A stretch of DNA of 64,000 nt from Candidula unifasciata (taxonomy: Eukaryota > Mollusca > Gastropoda > Stylommatophora > Geomitridae), in NCBI GenBank assembly GCA_905116865.2, contig CAJHNH020000809.1, positions 255,802 to 319,801 of the forward strand. The letters run 5' to 3'. The notes beneath the pieces are model-generated. The model was not told the DNA's origin and made no database searches. It saw nothing but the letters and a program-made list of their open reading frames with translations. Positions 10,615-22,979 of the stretch are shown here, in pieces (the stretch's first letter is position 1; the number at the start of each line of letters is the position of its first letter). The position numbers and the translations under genes were made by a program.

Positions 10615-11852
10615 CAGTAGAACCTCGCTTAACGAGCACCTCTCATAACGAGTAATTCGCATAGCGAGGAAAACAAATTGTTAAAAAATGACTCACTTAA
10701 CGAGCTACGTTTCGCATAACGAGTGGCCCGGATTGTGCTCATGTTACATCAGTCTGTGTCGTAGTGATGCTTGTGATCACACACTGTCTCAAACTTGTGT
10801 TATATTGTGATACATGTACATGAATCCTCCAGGCCTACAAGATGACCTCTCTGAAGAATTTAAGTTCATCAAGATCCAGTTTCTGCCTCCCAACACCACT
10901 CCGTTACTTCAGCCCATGGACCAGCAAGTTATTTCTAACTCTTCAAGCATTGTTTTCAGGTGACTGAATGGACCAGCTTCACTCTCAAAGAGTTTTGGAA
11001 AAACCACTTCCACATCGTTACCTGCCTCAAGAGGATCGACAAGGCGGGGAAAGGGGTTACCAAAAGAAAAAGAACCATAACTTCTGCTTGGAAGAAGCTT
11101 TGGCCGGAGAGCGTTGTCGATTTGTGACTTTGAGGGGTTTGAGACAGTACCTGTGAAACCTGTAGTCAACGAGATTTTGTCTTTGGCCACTATCATGGGA
11201 TTGGAGGTGGATAACAGTGATATCGAAGAGCTTGTGGAAGAGCACAGCCAAGAACTGACCACCCAAGAGCTTATGGAGTTGTATTGTGTTTCACAGCAAG
11301 AAGTTTTGGGGAAAAGTTTGTCAGAGAAGGAGGAGGAGGTAACAGAAAAGCAACAATCTTCTGGCGAAATAAGAGAAATGCTGGAAGCGTGGCATCTTAC
11401 ATTGAGATGCATCACCCTAATAAGGAAGTGGCTATGCGCGTAGCAATTTTATTTAATGATAATGCTGTGTATCATTTTCGCCAAATTTTGAAGCGTCGGC
11501 AAAAACAAATGTCTCTGGACATCGCTCTAGTGAAAAAAAAAAAAATTATTAGCTATGTATCATAGTAATTTCGACTTTTTTTTTTCTGCAAATCGAATTC
11601 GCATTCCATGTGGGTTCGTTCCGCGTTTGAAGAAAAGATGAAGATGATTCACTCTCCTTAACAATATGTATATAATTTTCTTTGACTAAACGTTATACAT
11701 AGCATTTTGTGAGTATTTTAATTTTTTTGACATGTGACGCATTATCGTATTTTACATTAATTCATATGAGAAAAATTGTTTCGCATAACGATTGTTTCGC
11801 TTAACGAGTATGATTCTGGAACGAATTATGCTCGTTAAGCGAGGTTCCACTG
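10615..11852 (+). mobile_element. Tigger/pogo DNA transposon, 1238 bp, decayed
   Basis: The inverted ends are cagtagaacctcgcttaacg at 10615 and, read in reverse, cagtggaacctcgcttaacg ending at 11852. Both are flanked by the TA dinucleotide (10613-10614 and 11853-11854), the standard Tc1/mariner-pogo target. Subterminal motifs of the form cgcataacgag recur inside both ends. An intact Tigger is typically about 2-3 kb, so this copy has lost its DNA-binding and front catalytic part. Confidence 0.95.
10823..11443 (+). pseudogene. Tigger transposase, C-terminal remnant
   Basis: Reading from 10823, the first frame gives IQFLPPNTTPLLQPMDQQVI, the conserved segment that precedes the last catalytic acidic residue of DDE_1 (pogo/Tigger/CENP-B-like) transposases. 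After a stop and frame changes, about 10980-11110 reads as the RIDKAGKGVTKRK and SAWKKLWPE segments. The frame open to 11443 carries the typical acidic tail, with LVEEHSQELTTQELMEL. The CENP-B-type DNA-binding domain and first two catalytic aspartates are absent. It was a nuclear DNA transposase and is now non-functional. Confidence 0.9.
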
Positions 11853-11865
11853 TACTCGTGCGCGT

Positions 11866-11955
11866 CCACACCCACCTACATGCACACACCCACCTACATA
11901 CACACACCCACCTACATACACACACCCACCTACATTCACACACCCACACAAGCAC
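11866..11955. repeat. 18-bp CA-rich minisatellite
   Basis: The unit cacccacctacatacaca is repeated about four times with small changes. It follows the Tigger element within the LINE 3' end. A similar CA-rich stretch is present at the corresponding place near 50150-50230, so it may be part of that LINE family's tail. Confidence 0.8.
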
Positions 11956-11960
11956 ACTCA

Positions 11961-12382
11961 ATACTGGGGATTGGAGTCTGCTATACATAGACCAGCCTTC
12001 CCATAGTGGGTGCTACCACCCCCGTAATCTTGGGGTGCTCATGCAGCTGAAGGGAGGAGCTTCGCTGGTCAGATTTCAGGGTTGATGGAATGGCCCAGGG
12101 GGCATTAAGAGCTTCAGCTGCAGATAAGGGCAATGACCAAACATACAGCAGCGGTATAGACAAAGGTGAAGTTGAGGATACCATTTTCTGTAACTATCCC
12201 AGGCGAAGCTGAGTAATTAAATCTAGTACTGGGTAAAATGATGGGACCTCTCTAAAAGTCTCTATCTTTTGTTTTCCCCTCACTGCAAAAGCATTGTCTG
12301 TATCTTGTCTTTTATCTGTGAAAGCTCCCAATAAAAAAGTCAGTCTCAGTGCCTTCTGCATGATGTATTTGCCAGCAAACAG
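11961..12382. other. no recognisable gene
   Basis: Non-repetitive sequence leading into the 42/44-bp array. No coding or RNA motif was recognised. Confidence 0.4.
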
Positions 12383-14727
12383 GAGATCTGAAGAGACAGT
12401 TTAGTGCAAGTACTGTGTTGACTGTGGAGATCTGAAGAGACAGTTTAGTGCAAGTACTGTGTTGACTGTGGAGATCTGAAGAGACAGTTTAGTGCAAGTA
12501 CTGTGTTGACTGTAGAGATCTGAAGAGACAGTTTAGTGCAAGTACTGTGTTGACTGTGGAGATCTGAAAAAATAGTTTAGTGCAAGTACTGTGTTGACTG
12601 TAGAGATCTGAAGAGACAGTTTAGTGCAAGTACTGTGTTGACTGGAGATCTGAAGAGACAGTTTAGTGCAAGTACTGTGTTGACTGGAGATCTGAAGAGA
12701 CAGTTTAGTGCAAGTACTGTGTTGACTGGAGATCTAAAGAGACAGTTTAGTGCAAGTACTGTGTTGACTGTGGAGATCTGAAGAGACAGTTTAGTGCAAG
12801 TACTGTGTTGACTGTAGAGATCTGAAGAGACAGTTTAGTGCAAGTACTGTGTTGACTGTGGAGATCTGAAGAGACAGTTTAGTGCAAGTACTGTGTTGAC
12901 TGTGGAGATCTGAAGAGACAGTTTAGTGCAAGTACTGTGTTGACTGTGGAGATCTGAAGAGACAGTTTAGTGCAAGTACTGTGTTGACTGTGGAAATCTG
13001 AAGACACAGTTTAGTGCAAGTACTGTGTTGACTGTTTAGATCTGAAGAGACAGTTTAGTGCAAGTACTGTGTTGACTGTAGAGATCTGAAGAGACAGTTT
13101 AGTGCAAGTACTGTGTTGACTGTGGAGATCTGAAGAGACAGTTTAGTGCAAGTACTGTGTTGACTGTGGAGATCTGAAGAGACAGTTTAGTGCAAGTACT
13201 GTGTTGACTGGAGATCCGAAGAGACAGTTTAGTGCAAGTACTGTGTTGACTGTGGAGATCCGAAGAGACAGTTTAGTGCAAGTACTGTGCTGACTGTGGA
13301 GACCTGAAGAGACAGTTTAGTGCAAGTACTGTGTTGACTGTGGAAACCTGAAGAGACAGTTTAGTGCAAGTACTGTGTTGACTGTGGAGACCTGAAGAGA
13401 TAGTTTAGTGCAAGTACTGTGTTGACTGTGGAGATCTGAAGAGACAGTTTAGTGCAAGTACTGTGTTGACTGTGGAGATCTGAAGAGACAGTTTAGTGCA
13501 AGTACTGTGTTGACTGTGGAGATCTGATGAGATAGTTTAGTGCAAGTACTGTGTTGACTGTGGAGAACTGAAGAGACAGTTTAGTGCAAGAACTGTGTTG
13601 ACTGTAGAGATCTAAAGAGACAGTTTAGTGCAAGTACTGTGTTGACTGGAGATCTGAAGAGACAGTTTAGTGCAAGTACTGTGTTGACTGTGGAGATCTG
13701 AAGAGACAGTTAAGTGCAAGTACTGTGTTGACTGGAGATCTGAAGAGACAGTTTAGTGCAAGTACTGTGTTGACTGGAGAACTGAAGAGACAGTTTAGTG
13801 CAAGTACTGTGTTGACTGTGGAGATCTGAAGAGACAGTTTAGTGCAAGTACTGTCTTGACTGGAGAACTGAAGAGACAGTTTAGTGCAAGTACTGTGTTG
13901 ACTGTGGAGATCTGAAGAGACAGTTTAGTGCAAGTACTGTGTTGACTGGAAATCCGAAGAGACAGTTTAGTGCAAGTACTGTGTTGACTGTGGAGATCTG
14001 AAGAGACAGTTTAGTGCAAGTACTGTGTTGACTGGAGATCTGAAGAGACAGTTTAGTGCAAGTACTGTGTTGACTGGAGATCTGAAGAGACAGCTTAGTG
14101 CAAGCACTGTGTTGACTGGAGATCTAAAGTGACAGTTTAGTGCAAGTACTGTGTTGACTGTGGAGATCTGAAGAGACAGTTTAGTGCAAGTACTGTGTTG
14201 ACTGTGGAGAACTGAAAAGACAGTTTAGTGCAAGTACTGTGTTGACTGTGGAGATCTGAAGAGACAGTTTAGTGCAAGTACTGTGTTGACTGGAGATCTG
14301 AAGAGACAGCTTAGTGCAAGCACTGTGTTGACTGGAGATCTGAAGAGACAGTTTAGTGCAAGTACTGTGTTGACTGTGGAAACCTGAAGAGACAGTTTAG
14401 TGCAAGTACTGTGTTGACTGGAGATCTGAAGAGACAGTTTAGTGCAAACACTGTGTTGACTGGAGATCTGAAGAGACAGTTTAGTGCAAGTACTGTGTTG
14501 ACTGGAGATCTGAAGAGACAGTTTAGTGCAAGTACTGTGTTGACTGGAGATCTGAAGAGACAGTTTAGTGCAAGTACTGTGTTGACTGGAGATCTGAAGA
14601 GACAGTTTAGTGCAAGTACTGTGTTGACTGGAGATCTGAAGAGACAGTTTAGTGCAAGTACTGTGTTGACTGTGGAGATCTGAAGAGACAGTTTAGTGCA
14701 AGTACTGTGTTGACTGGAGATCTGTGA
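12383..14727. repeat. 42/44-bp minisatellite, about 54 copies
   Basis: The unit is gagatctgaagagacagttt, agtgcaagtactgtgttgac, then tg (42 bp) or tgtg/tgta (44 bp). 44-bp units dominate the first half. 42-bp units become frequent later and form an uninterrupted run at about 14420-14650. Only that run keeps a reading frame (14 codons per unit), which explains the 90-125-codon frames there. The array ends at 14727 where the unit breaks off in gagatctgtgacac. Confidence 0.97.
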
Positions 14728-14999
14728 CACATGACTGGCATACTTTTAGCCACTGTTTGTTTCTAGAGCAGAACAGCAGTCTGTTTACTGATGTGACATT
14801 TGGCTCTCACACTATGTAGCTAGATGGGTTTCTGGGGATGCCAGAGTTTGCAGGTATGTGACAACTAAAGTGGCAGAAGTTTGTTTTATAAGAACACAAT
14901 CACAAGTGATAGGTGGATGTTCTAGCTAGAAAGCAATAACAGTGATACTAAAACAAAAACAAAAAAGTGCACTTAGTTGGTTTGAGAACTAGTGTGTAC

Positions 15000-17329
15000 C
15001 AGTGTTGCCACTTTGGATCTTTTATATCCAAATTTAAATCTTTTTCATTGCATTTAGATACGGTTTTTGACGTTAAGATCGTAAATATTTTTCTAGAAAC
15101 TTTTCATATGGAGTTGGATATTTTATATATTTTTTTTTTCTTTCATTGTCAATTTAATAATTACTGTGTAAAATATTTACTACAATATTTTTGTTTTGGT
15201 CTGGCACGTACATTGTGACAATTGCCATTACTTGAACTTTGAACGCTCACTGGGGTCAACGCACAAATATCTGGCAGCCCCGGTACTGATTAATAAAAAC
15301 GCGCGTAAATCATACTAACATTGTTTCAACTGTGCTGACTTTGCGTTTCCTTTTCATGTGATTAAAAAAAATTGCTCACCTTCTTATGTGGCTTTCACTT
15401 TGAAAAATCCTTTCAACATGCCAAAAGTAAAGTATGAGCAAAAAATTTGGAAAGAGTGGTTGCATGATGACAAAATTAAAAACTGGGGATATGACCAAAG
15501 CTTGTTGTTTAAGTACTGCAAGTGTGAAATGAAAGCGAAAATACAAAACTCAAAGAGTCATGCAGAGACAAAAAAAAAGCATAAAACTGCAGTTTCATTT
15601 AAAGATATTACACCGCTGACATCTGTTTTCAGAACTATACTGATAATTGAATCATCAAAAGTTGAAGTATCAGTCGCAATGTTTTTAATTTGTCACTGCG
15701 CAATTTCAAACTGTGGCCATTTGATCGATTTGTAAAAAATCTTGGACTAGTTCAATTTGAAAAGTGTGATGTAGAAAGTATAGTTTAGGAACTGAAGGAC
15801 CTTTTAATCAGCAAACAGTTAGGCTTGAAGAATTTGGCTGTAATTGGTACTGATAATGCCTCAGTGATGGTTGGTATAAACAAGGGCGTTTATGCCAAGT
15901 TGAAGGAAGCTAACCCATCGTTAATACTTATAAAATGTATGCGTTATTCATTGCAGCTAGCATTATCACATGCTTCATCTAAATATTTACTAAGGAATTT
16001 GGAATACCTTATTGCTGAAACACTTTACTGGTTTTCCAAATCATTATTTAGACAACAGCAATACATTACATTATATACAGCCTTGAATGATGGTTCCACA
16101 CCACCGAAAATTTTGTCAGATTGCAAAACAAATGGTTATCCATTTAATCAGCTGTTGAAAGAATTATGAAGCAATGGCTGAAGTTGAAGACACACTTTGA
16201 AATAACAAGACAAAGTGAAAAGTGCTACACATATGAAATACTAAATGGAATGTACAGTGATGAAAAAAATTTGTCATTCATTCTCTCTTTATAACCTATT
16301 CTAATGGAAGTGCAAAAAAGTTAATAAACTGTTCGAATCTAAACTTGTTGATAACGTTAAATTGCTTGATGATCTCACCTTGCTATTTCACCCGGTAAAA
16401 GACTGGTGTTGGCAACTTCTAAAGCTGATTTGCTCACTTGCACTATAGAGAGCTATTTGGCTCCTAAGCCACACCTTGGATATTAAATCGAATCAAAAAT
16501 TGATGATTTAAAAACAAAAGGACTATAAACAGAGAATGAAGAGAACAACTTAAGAAAACGCTGTCAAGATTTCCTTATCTCATTATTGAAGCAATTGAAG
16601 CAGAGACTTCCTGAAAATCTAGATGTTTTGAAAAATATTTCACTTTTTTCTGTGAGCAACATACTTCAGCCAATAAAGGACATACCTAAATATTGTAAAG
16701 TTATGAAATTTTTAGGGGTTACTGATAATAGTGTCGCGGAAGCAGATTATCAGTTAACCAAAATAAAGTTAGCTGAATGGACAAACAAAACAGAAACTAA
16801 CGCGTTTTGGAGTGAAGTGAGACAATTTAAAGATGCCCCATCAAACAGTCCATTCTGTAAGCTCTTTAAAGTGCCATGTCTGCCATGATACTACCCCACT
16901 CAAATGCTGACGTAGAAAGAGTTTTCAGTGCTAGGAATTATATCAAATCTAACCTAAACAAAAACAGCATGAAATTTGACCTCTTAAATGCTATCGTGCC
17001 ATTAAAATTCGGCCTGATGAGACTAGACATTTAAGCCTACTGTTCCACTTAGAAAGAAATTTGAACAGCTAAAGCATATCAGGGTCATTTTGGATCTGAA
17101 GCTTCAACTTCATTATCCAACCTAAGTTTATCCTGTGGATCTTGTGGGGCAGACATCAGTGAAGGTGAGGACATCATTATGTAGGGTAAGTCATAACAAA
17201 AGCTATGTAATTTTTGACTTTTTTAATTTGGATGTTTTTTCTAGATCTTTTCCACCCAGATTTAGATATTTTTAGATATTTGTTGACACCGTCTTGGATA
17301 TTTCTTGTCAAAGAAAAGTGGCAACACTG
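15000..17329 (+). mobile_element. hAT transposon (family E), copy 1, 2330 bp
   Basis: The ends are 15-bp inverted repeats, cagtgttgccacttt at 15000 and its complement ending at 17329. Perfect 8-bp TSDs, gtgtgtac, lie at 14992-14999 and 17330-17337, as expected for hAT. It is about 226 bp shorter than its sister at 54906-57461; the missing part maps near 15730-15770. Perfect TSDs around a badly broken gene suggest it was mobilised by another copy's transposase or decayed quickly. Confidence 0.96.
15358..17186 (+). pseudogene. hAT transposase (family E copy 1), multiply broken
   Basis: Pieces lie in order in different frames. 15358-15735 holds a BED-type zinc-finger region. Relative to the sister copy its first Cys is Phe (FKYC in place of CKYC), and an extra Lys widens the His spacing, so the finger is probably dead. 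15825-16169 carries the catalytic-core segment GTDNASVMVG and the following LILIKCMRYSLQLA. 16586-16888 covers the helical region. Near 16880-17030 the hAT dimerisation motif HSNADVERVFS is followed by a degraded tail. Several stops and frameshifts prevent function. The zinc finger and RNase H-like core would have bound and cut the element ends. Confidence 0.92.
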
Positions 17330-17337
17330 GTGTGTAC

Positions 17338-17821
17338 CATCTAAATGAAAAATCCTTAAAAGTGGCTCTGAATAAAGATATGTCCATAGAAGGAGTCCTT
17401 GATGATTAGTCTCACACATCTGAACACACTGTGATATATATATGCACGTCATCACACATACTGTCCGTCTGCCGTACCAGTGACAAAGGTTATTGATAGC
17501 ATTGGATCTGTTCTCAAGCTGTCATTTCTGTCCCATCTGGAGTCTACATGTTTTCTCTGGCCTCATCTGATATCTTCTTGTTCACGTACTGACACTCATG
17601 TACTGCCATCTGATACCTTCTTGTTCACATACTTACACTCATGTACTGCTATTGCAATTACACCCTGTAATTACTAGTTTCAGTTGCAGGCAGGGAATCT
17701 TTAAGCCGGATGATGCTGCATAGCTCGTGCTGTTAGGATTTAATTTTTACTCATGTACTAATTATTTTAATTCTGTAAACATACATTTATGTGTATCTAG
17801 CAGGCCGAAGCGGATTAGCGT
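17338..17821. other. no recognisable gene
   Basis: Non-repetitive sequence apart from a partial local duplication near 17570-17650 (ttcacatacttacactcatg resembles ttcacgtactgacactcatg). No coding motif was seen. Confidence 0.4.
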
Positions 17822-20790
17822 ATGCTGTCATTTCTTAGCCATGCAGAAGCTGAGAAAGAATGCTGTCATTTCTAAGCCATGCAGAATCTGATTCACGAGT
17901 GCTGTCATTTCTAAGCCATGCAGAAGCTGAGAAAGAATGCTGTCATTTCTAAGCCACGCTAAAGCTGAACACTGTCATTTCTAAGTCATGCAGAATATGA
18001 TTCACAATTGCTGTCATTTCTAATCCACGCTAAAGCTGAACGCTGTCATTTCTAAGTCATGCAGAATATGATTCACAATTGCTGTCATTTCTATGCCATG
18101 CGAGAGCATAAATGCTGTCATTTCTAAGCCATGTGAGAGCATGAATGCTGTCATTTCTAAGCCATGCGAGAGCATGAATGCTGCCATTTGTAAGCTGTGC
18201 TGAAGCTGATTTATGAATGCTGTCATTTCTAACTCATACCGGTTGATTTATGAATGCTATCATTTTTAAACCATGCAGAATCTGAGCATGAACGCTGTCA
18301 TTTCTAAGCTGTGCTGATGCTGATTCATGAATACTGTAACTTCTTCATTTTTAAGCCATGCAGAATCTGAGCATGAGCGCTGTCATTTCTCAGCCATGCT
18401 GAACCTGAGCATGACATAAACGCTGTCATTTCATAGCCATGCTGAACCTGAACATGACATAAACGCTGTTATTTCTCAGCCATGCTGAAGCTGAGCATGA
18501 CATAAACACTGTTATTTCTCAGCCATGCTGAAGCTGAGCATGACATAAACACTGTTATTTCTCAGCCATGCTGAAGCTGAGCATGACATAAACACTGTTA
18601 TTTCTCAGCCATGCTGAAGCTGAGCATGACATAAACACTGTTATTTCTCAGCCATGCTGAAGCTGAGCATGACATAAACGCTGTTGTTTCTAAGCCATGC
18701 TGAACCTGAGCATGACATAAACGCTGTTGTTTCTCAGCCATGCTGAAGCTAAGCATGACATAAACACTGTCATTTCTAAGCCATGCAGAATCTGAGCATG
18801 ACATAAACGCTGTTATTTCTAAGCCATGCTGAAGCTGAGCATGAAATAAACACTGTTATTTCTAAGCCATGCTGAAGCTGAGCTTGACATAAATGCTGTT
18901 ATTTCTCAGCCATGCTGAAGCTGAGCATGACATAAACGCTGTTAATTCTCAGCCATGCTGAAGCTGAGCATGACATAAACACTGTTATTTCTCAGGGATG
19001 CTGAAGCTGAGCATGACATAAACGCTGTTATTTCTCAGCCATGCTGAAGCTGAGCATGACATAAACACTGTTATTTCTCAGGGATGCTGAAGCTGAGCAT
19101 GACATAAACGCTGTTATTTCTCAGCCATGCTGAAGCTGAGCATGACATAAACGCTGTTATTTCTAAGCCATGCTGAAGCTGAGCATGACATAAACGCTGT
19201 TATTTCTAAGCTATGCTGAAGCTGAGCATGAAATAAACACTGTTATTTCTAAGCCATGCTGAAGCTGAGCTTGACATAAATGCTGTTATTTCTCAGCCAT
19301 GCCGAACCTGAGCATGACAAGAACGCTGTCATTTCTCAGCCATGCTGAAGCTGAGCATGACATAAACGCTGTTATTTCTAAGCCATGCTGAACCTGAGCA
19401 TGACATAAACGCTGTTATTTCTAAGCCATGCTGAAGCTGAGCATGACATAAACACTGTTATTTCTCAGCCATGCTGAAGCTGAGCATGACATAAACACTG
19501 TTATTTCTCAGCCATGCTGAAGCTGAGCATGACATAAACACTGTTATTTCTCAGCCATGCTGAAGCTGAGCATGACATAAACGCTGTTGTTTCTAAGCCA
19601 TGCTGAACCTGAGCATGACATAAACGCTGTTGTTTCTCAGCCATGCTGAAGCTGAGCATGACATAAACACTGTTATTTCTCAGCCATGCTGAAGCTGAGC
19701 ATGACATAAACACTGTTATTTCTCAGCCATGCTGAAGCTGAGCATGACATAAACACTGTTATTTCTCAGCCATGCTGAAGCTGAGCATGACATAAACACT
19801 GTTATTTCTCAGCCATGCTGAAGCTGAGCATGACATAAACACTGTTATTTCTCAGCCATGCTGAAGCTGAGCATGACATAAACACTGTTATTTCTCAGCC
19901 ATGCTGAAGCTGAGCATGACATAAACACTGTTATTTCTCAGCCATGCTGAAGCTGAGCATGACATAAACGCTGTTAATTCTCAGCCATGCTGAAGCTGAG
20001 CATGACATAAACACTGTTATTTCTCAGGGATGCTGAAGCTGAGCATGACATAAACGCTGTTATTTCTCAGCCATGCTGAAGCTGAGCATGACATAAACAC
20101 TGTTATTTCTCAGGGATGCTGAAGCTGAGCATGACATAAACGCTGTTATTTCTCAGCCATGCTGAAGCTGAGCATGACATAAACGCTGTTATTTCTAAGC
20201 CATGCTGAAGCTGAGCATGACATAAACGCTGTTATTTCTAAGCCATGCTGAAGCTGAGCATGAAATAAACACTGTTATTTCTAAGCCATGCTGAAGCTGA
20301 GCTTGACATAAATGCTGTTATTTCTCAGCCATGCCGAACCTGAGCATGACAAGAACGCTGTCATTTCTCAGCCATGCTGAAGCTGAGCATGACATAAACG
20401 CTGTTATTTCTAAGCCATGCTGAACCTGAGCATGACATAAACGCTGTTATTTCTAAGCCATGCTGAAGCTGAGCATGACATAAACACTGTCATTTCTAAG
20501 CCATGCTGAACCTGAGCATGACATAAACACTGTCATTTCTAAGCCATGCAGAATCTGAGCATGAACGCTGTCATTTCTAAGCCATGCTGAAGCTGAGCAT
20601 GATATGAATGCTGTCATTTCTAAGGTATGCTAAAGCTGATTAATGAACACTGTCATTTCTAAGCCATGCTGAATCTGAGCATGAATGCTGTCATTTCTAA
20701 GCCATGCTGAATCTGAGCATGAATGCTGTCATTTCTAAGCCATGCTGAAGCTGAGCATGAATGCTATCATTTCTAAGCCCAGCAGACCGA
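17822..20790. repeat. 43-bp minisatellite with a 1032-bp duplicated block
   Basis: The core unit is actgttatttctcagccatg, ctgaagctgagcatgacata, aac (43 bp), about 65 copies. Units at both ends (17822-18420 and 20540-20790) are diverged and of variable length; the centre is homogeneous. Marker variants recur exactly 1032 bp (24 units) apart: gttaattctc at 18941 and 19973, ctcagggatg at 18991 and 20023 and at 19077 and 20109, agcttgac at 19268 and 20300, and agcatgacaa at 19311 and 20343. A 9-unit (387-bp) step links agcttgac at 18881 and 19268. Confidence 0.96.
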
Positions 20791-21540
20791 GCAATCAAGA
20801 CTGACTAAAAGCATCAAGCATTTGTTTACAATCTATCATGGCCAGTTGATCTTGTATTCACACAATTGACAGAACTGACACAAAGACAGTTCATGACAGA
20901 AATTTGTTTAATTAAACAAGAAATAATTTTTTTTTAAATGATATTTCACTGATGCAAGACAAGATGCTGAAACAAATGTGAGTGAAGTACTGCTGATCAT
21001 TCAAGTCTGTATAGAAGATGAGTGCTTGACTGTACGCCTGTATTTCTGCAAGGTGCTGCACAATGAGAGAAGCAGCCCTCTCTAGTAAGATCCAGTCTTT
21101 ATGTGTCTGTATGGCTGTCTGACCCTGTCTTTCGTGAATACTCCTAGATAGGTTTTGACCTGTGCAGTCACACAATGCTGTTGTAATTGTAAGTGACTTG
21201 TGTGTCTTCCTCTACCATGATCCCTAAAGGTAATCTCTATTTGCAGGCGGCATCAACAATGGTAACATATGTCAGTGGTGAGCACACAGTTGTCAAGACA
21301 GGAACAGAATGCTGAAAGCCATGGCCACACAGCAGAAGGCAACATAGGGACTTTTCCTCTCTCCAATTCTGGCACACTTCCAGAATGTTCCAAGGACACT
21401 AATCAAGACAAAATACAAATTCACAATAAAGGTCAGACAATAGGTGGCAAGTGTACTCCTACACATATGTGTGACACTTATGCAACTAAACCTTTAATGT
21501 TCCCCAAAATATAACTAAAAATATCCACAGTAACTGACCA
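20791..21540. other. no recognisable gene
   Basis: Non-repetitive sequence between two arrays. Minus-strand 20912-21175 is open for 87 codons and plus-strand 21269-21514 for 81 codons. Neither shows a motif I recognise. Confidence 0.4.
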
Positions 21541-22355
21541 TGTAAATCAGCAGTTAACCAAGACAGACTGGCCAACACCAATGCAATCAGTCAACCAAAC
21601 ACCCCCCCCCCCCCCCCCCCCCCCCAGACTGGCAATAAGTAACATCATCAGTCAATCAAGACACCCCCAGATAGATTAGTCAACAATAATGTAATCAGTC
21701 AACCAAAACACTCCCGGACAGGCCGTAAATAACATCATTAGTAAACCAAGACACACCCAGATAGATTGGTCAACAATAATGTAATCAGTCAACCAAAACT
21801 CCCCCAGACTGGCCATAAAAAACATCATCAGTCAACCAAGACACACCAAGACAGATTGGCCAACAACAATGTAATCAGTCAACAAAGGCATCATCAAATA
21901 GACTGGCCAACAATATGTAATCAGTCAACCAAGACACCCAAGATAGACTGGCCAACAACATGTAATCAGTCAACCAAGACACCCCCAGACAGACTGGCCA
22001 ACAATATGTAATCAGTCAACTAAGACACCCCCAGACAGACTGGCCAACAACATGTAATCAGTCAACCACAACACCCCAGATAGACTGGCCAACAACTTGT
22101 AATCAGTCAACCAAAACACCCCAGATAGATTGGCAAACAACATGTAATCAGTCAACCAAAACACCCCCAGATAGACTGGCCAACAACAATGTTATCAGTC
22201 AACTAAGACTTCCCCAGACCAACAACAATGTAATCAGTCAACCATGACACCTCAGACAGACTGGACAACAACAATGAAATCAATCAACTATTAAACCTCC
22301 AGACAGACTGGACAACAACAATGAAATCAATCAACCATTAAACCTCCAGACAGAC
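21541..22355. repeat. about 46-bp diverged minisatellite
   Basis: The consensus is near ccagacagactggccaacaa then tatgtaatcagtcaaccaag and acaccc, about 17 copies with indels. A run of 24 C (21602-21625) sits inside an early unit and looks like expansion of the acaccccc end of the unit. Confidence 0.9.
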
Positions 22356-22826
22356 TAGACAATGCTCACGACTGTTCTAGTGCTATTTCAGAAGTCAGTT
22401 GATACATTGACATCTCATTCTCACAAATGTTCTCCCAAAAACAAATTATTGGCCGAGGCAAGTCAAATATTTTCAGGACTCAGTGCTCTGTGGCATTTGC
22501 TTCTCTGGGTTCTACTATTTATATCTCTTATCATGAACTGTGTCCACGCCAACAGGACACGTAAAACCCCTAACCTGACTCTGGTAGGCACAATGCCGGT
22601 ACTATTTCTGCACACACAAAGTAGAGTAGGTCCTTGGTTCTCCAACAACTCCCTTTGAGAGACGAATGCAAGCATTTGGCATATGAGGCTAACAACCCCA
22701 CAGGCTCAGAATTCTGAAGAAGCTATATCTTTTCACTGTACCTTTTTTTTTTTAAAAATAAGACTACACATTTTCACTGTCTGACTACTCAGCTGTAATT
22801 AAGAAGTACTGGTATAAATGTTTATA
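22356..22826. other. no recognisable gene
   Basis: The plus-strand frame 22362-22658 (98 codons) contains a hydrophobic stretch, LWHLLLWVLLFISLIM, resembling one membrane segment. No family was recognised and no further support for a gene was seen. Confidence 0.3.
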
Positions 22827-22922
22827 TACACACACACACACACACATACATACAGACAGACAGACACACACACATATTACACACACACACGCACGTGCGC
22901 GCGCGCACACACACACACACAC
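22827..22922. repeat. compound CA/GC dinucleotide microsatellite
   Basis: Runs of CA, with short TACA, CAGA and GCGC interruptions, fill the interval. It is ordinary simple-sequence DNA. Confidence 0.95.
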
Positions 22923-22979
22923 CAGGATTTAGTAACCAAATTCATCCATTTAATATTACGTTAATTCTGATAAAGAAAA

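Larger units (their letters stand above)
10436..11960 (-). mobile_element. 3' end of a CR1/L2-like LINE (family C), interrupted by Tigger
   Basis: From 10436 the sequence acaaactttattttcaaaag then gggcacgcaggcccgtctac matches the 3' terminus of the LINE at 39095-40905 and another copy at 49957-50240. Like them it is on the minus strand. The Tigger element sits between 10614 and 11853. After it the family resumes with the ctcgtgcgcgtccacaccca block, comparable to 50145-50170. Only 3'-UTR-type sequence is left. Confidence 0.75.

Noticed and set aside
12383..20790. CRISPR array
   Set aside because: Units are head-to-tail with no unique spacers of even length, the sequence is eukaryotic, and no cas genes are present.
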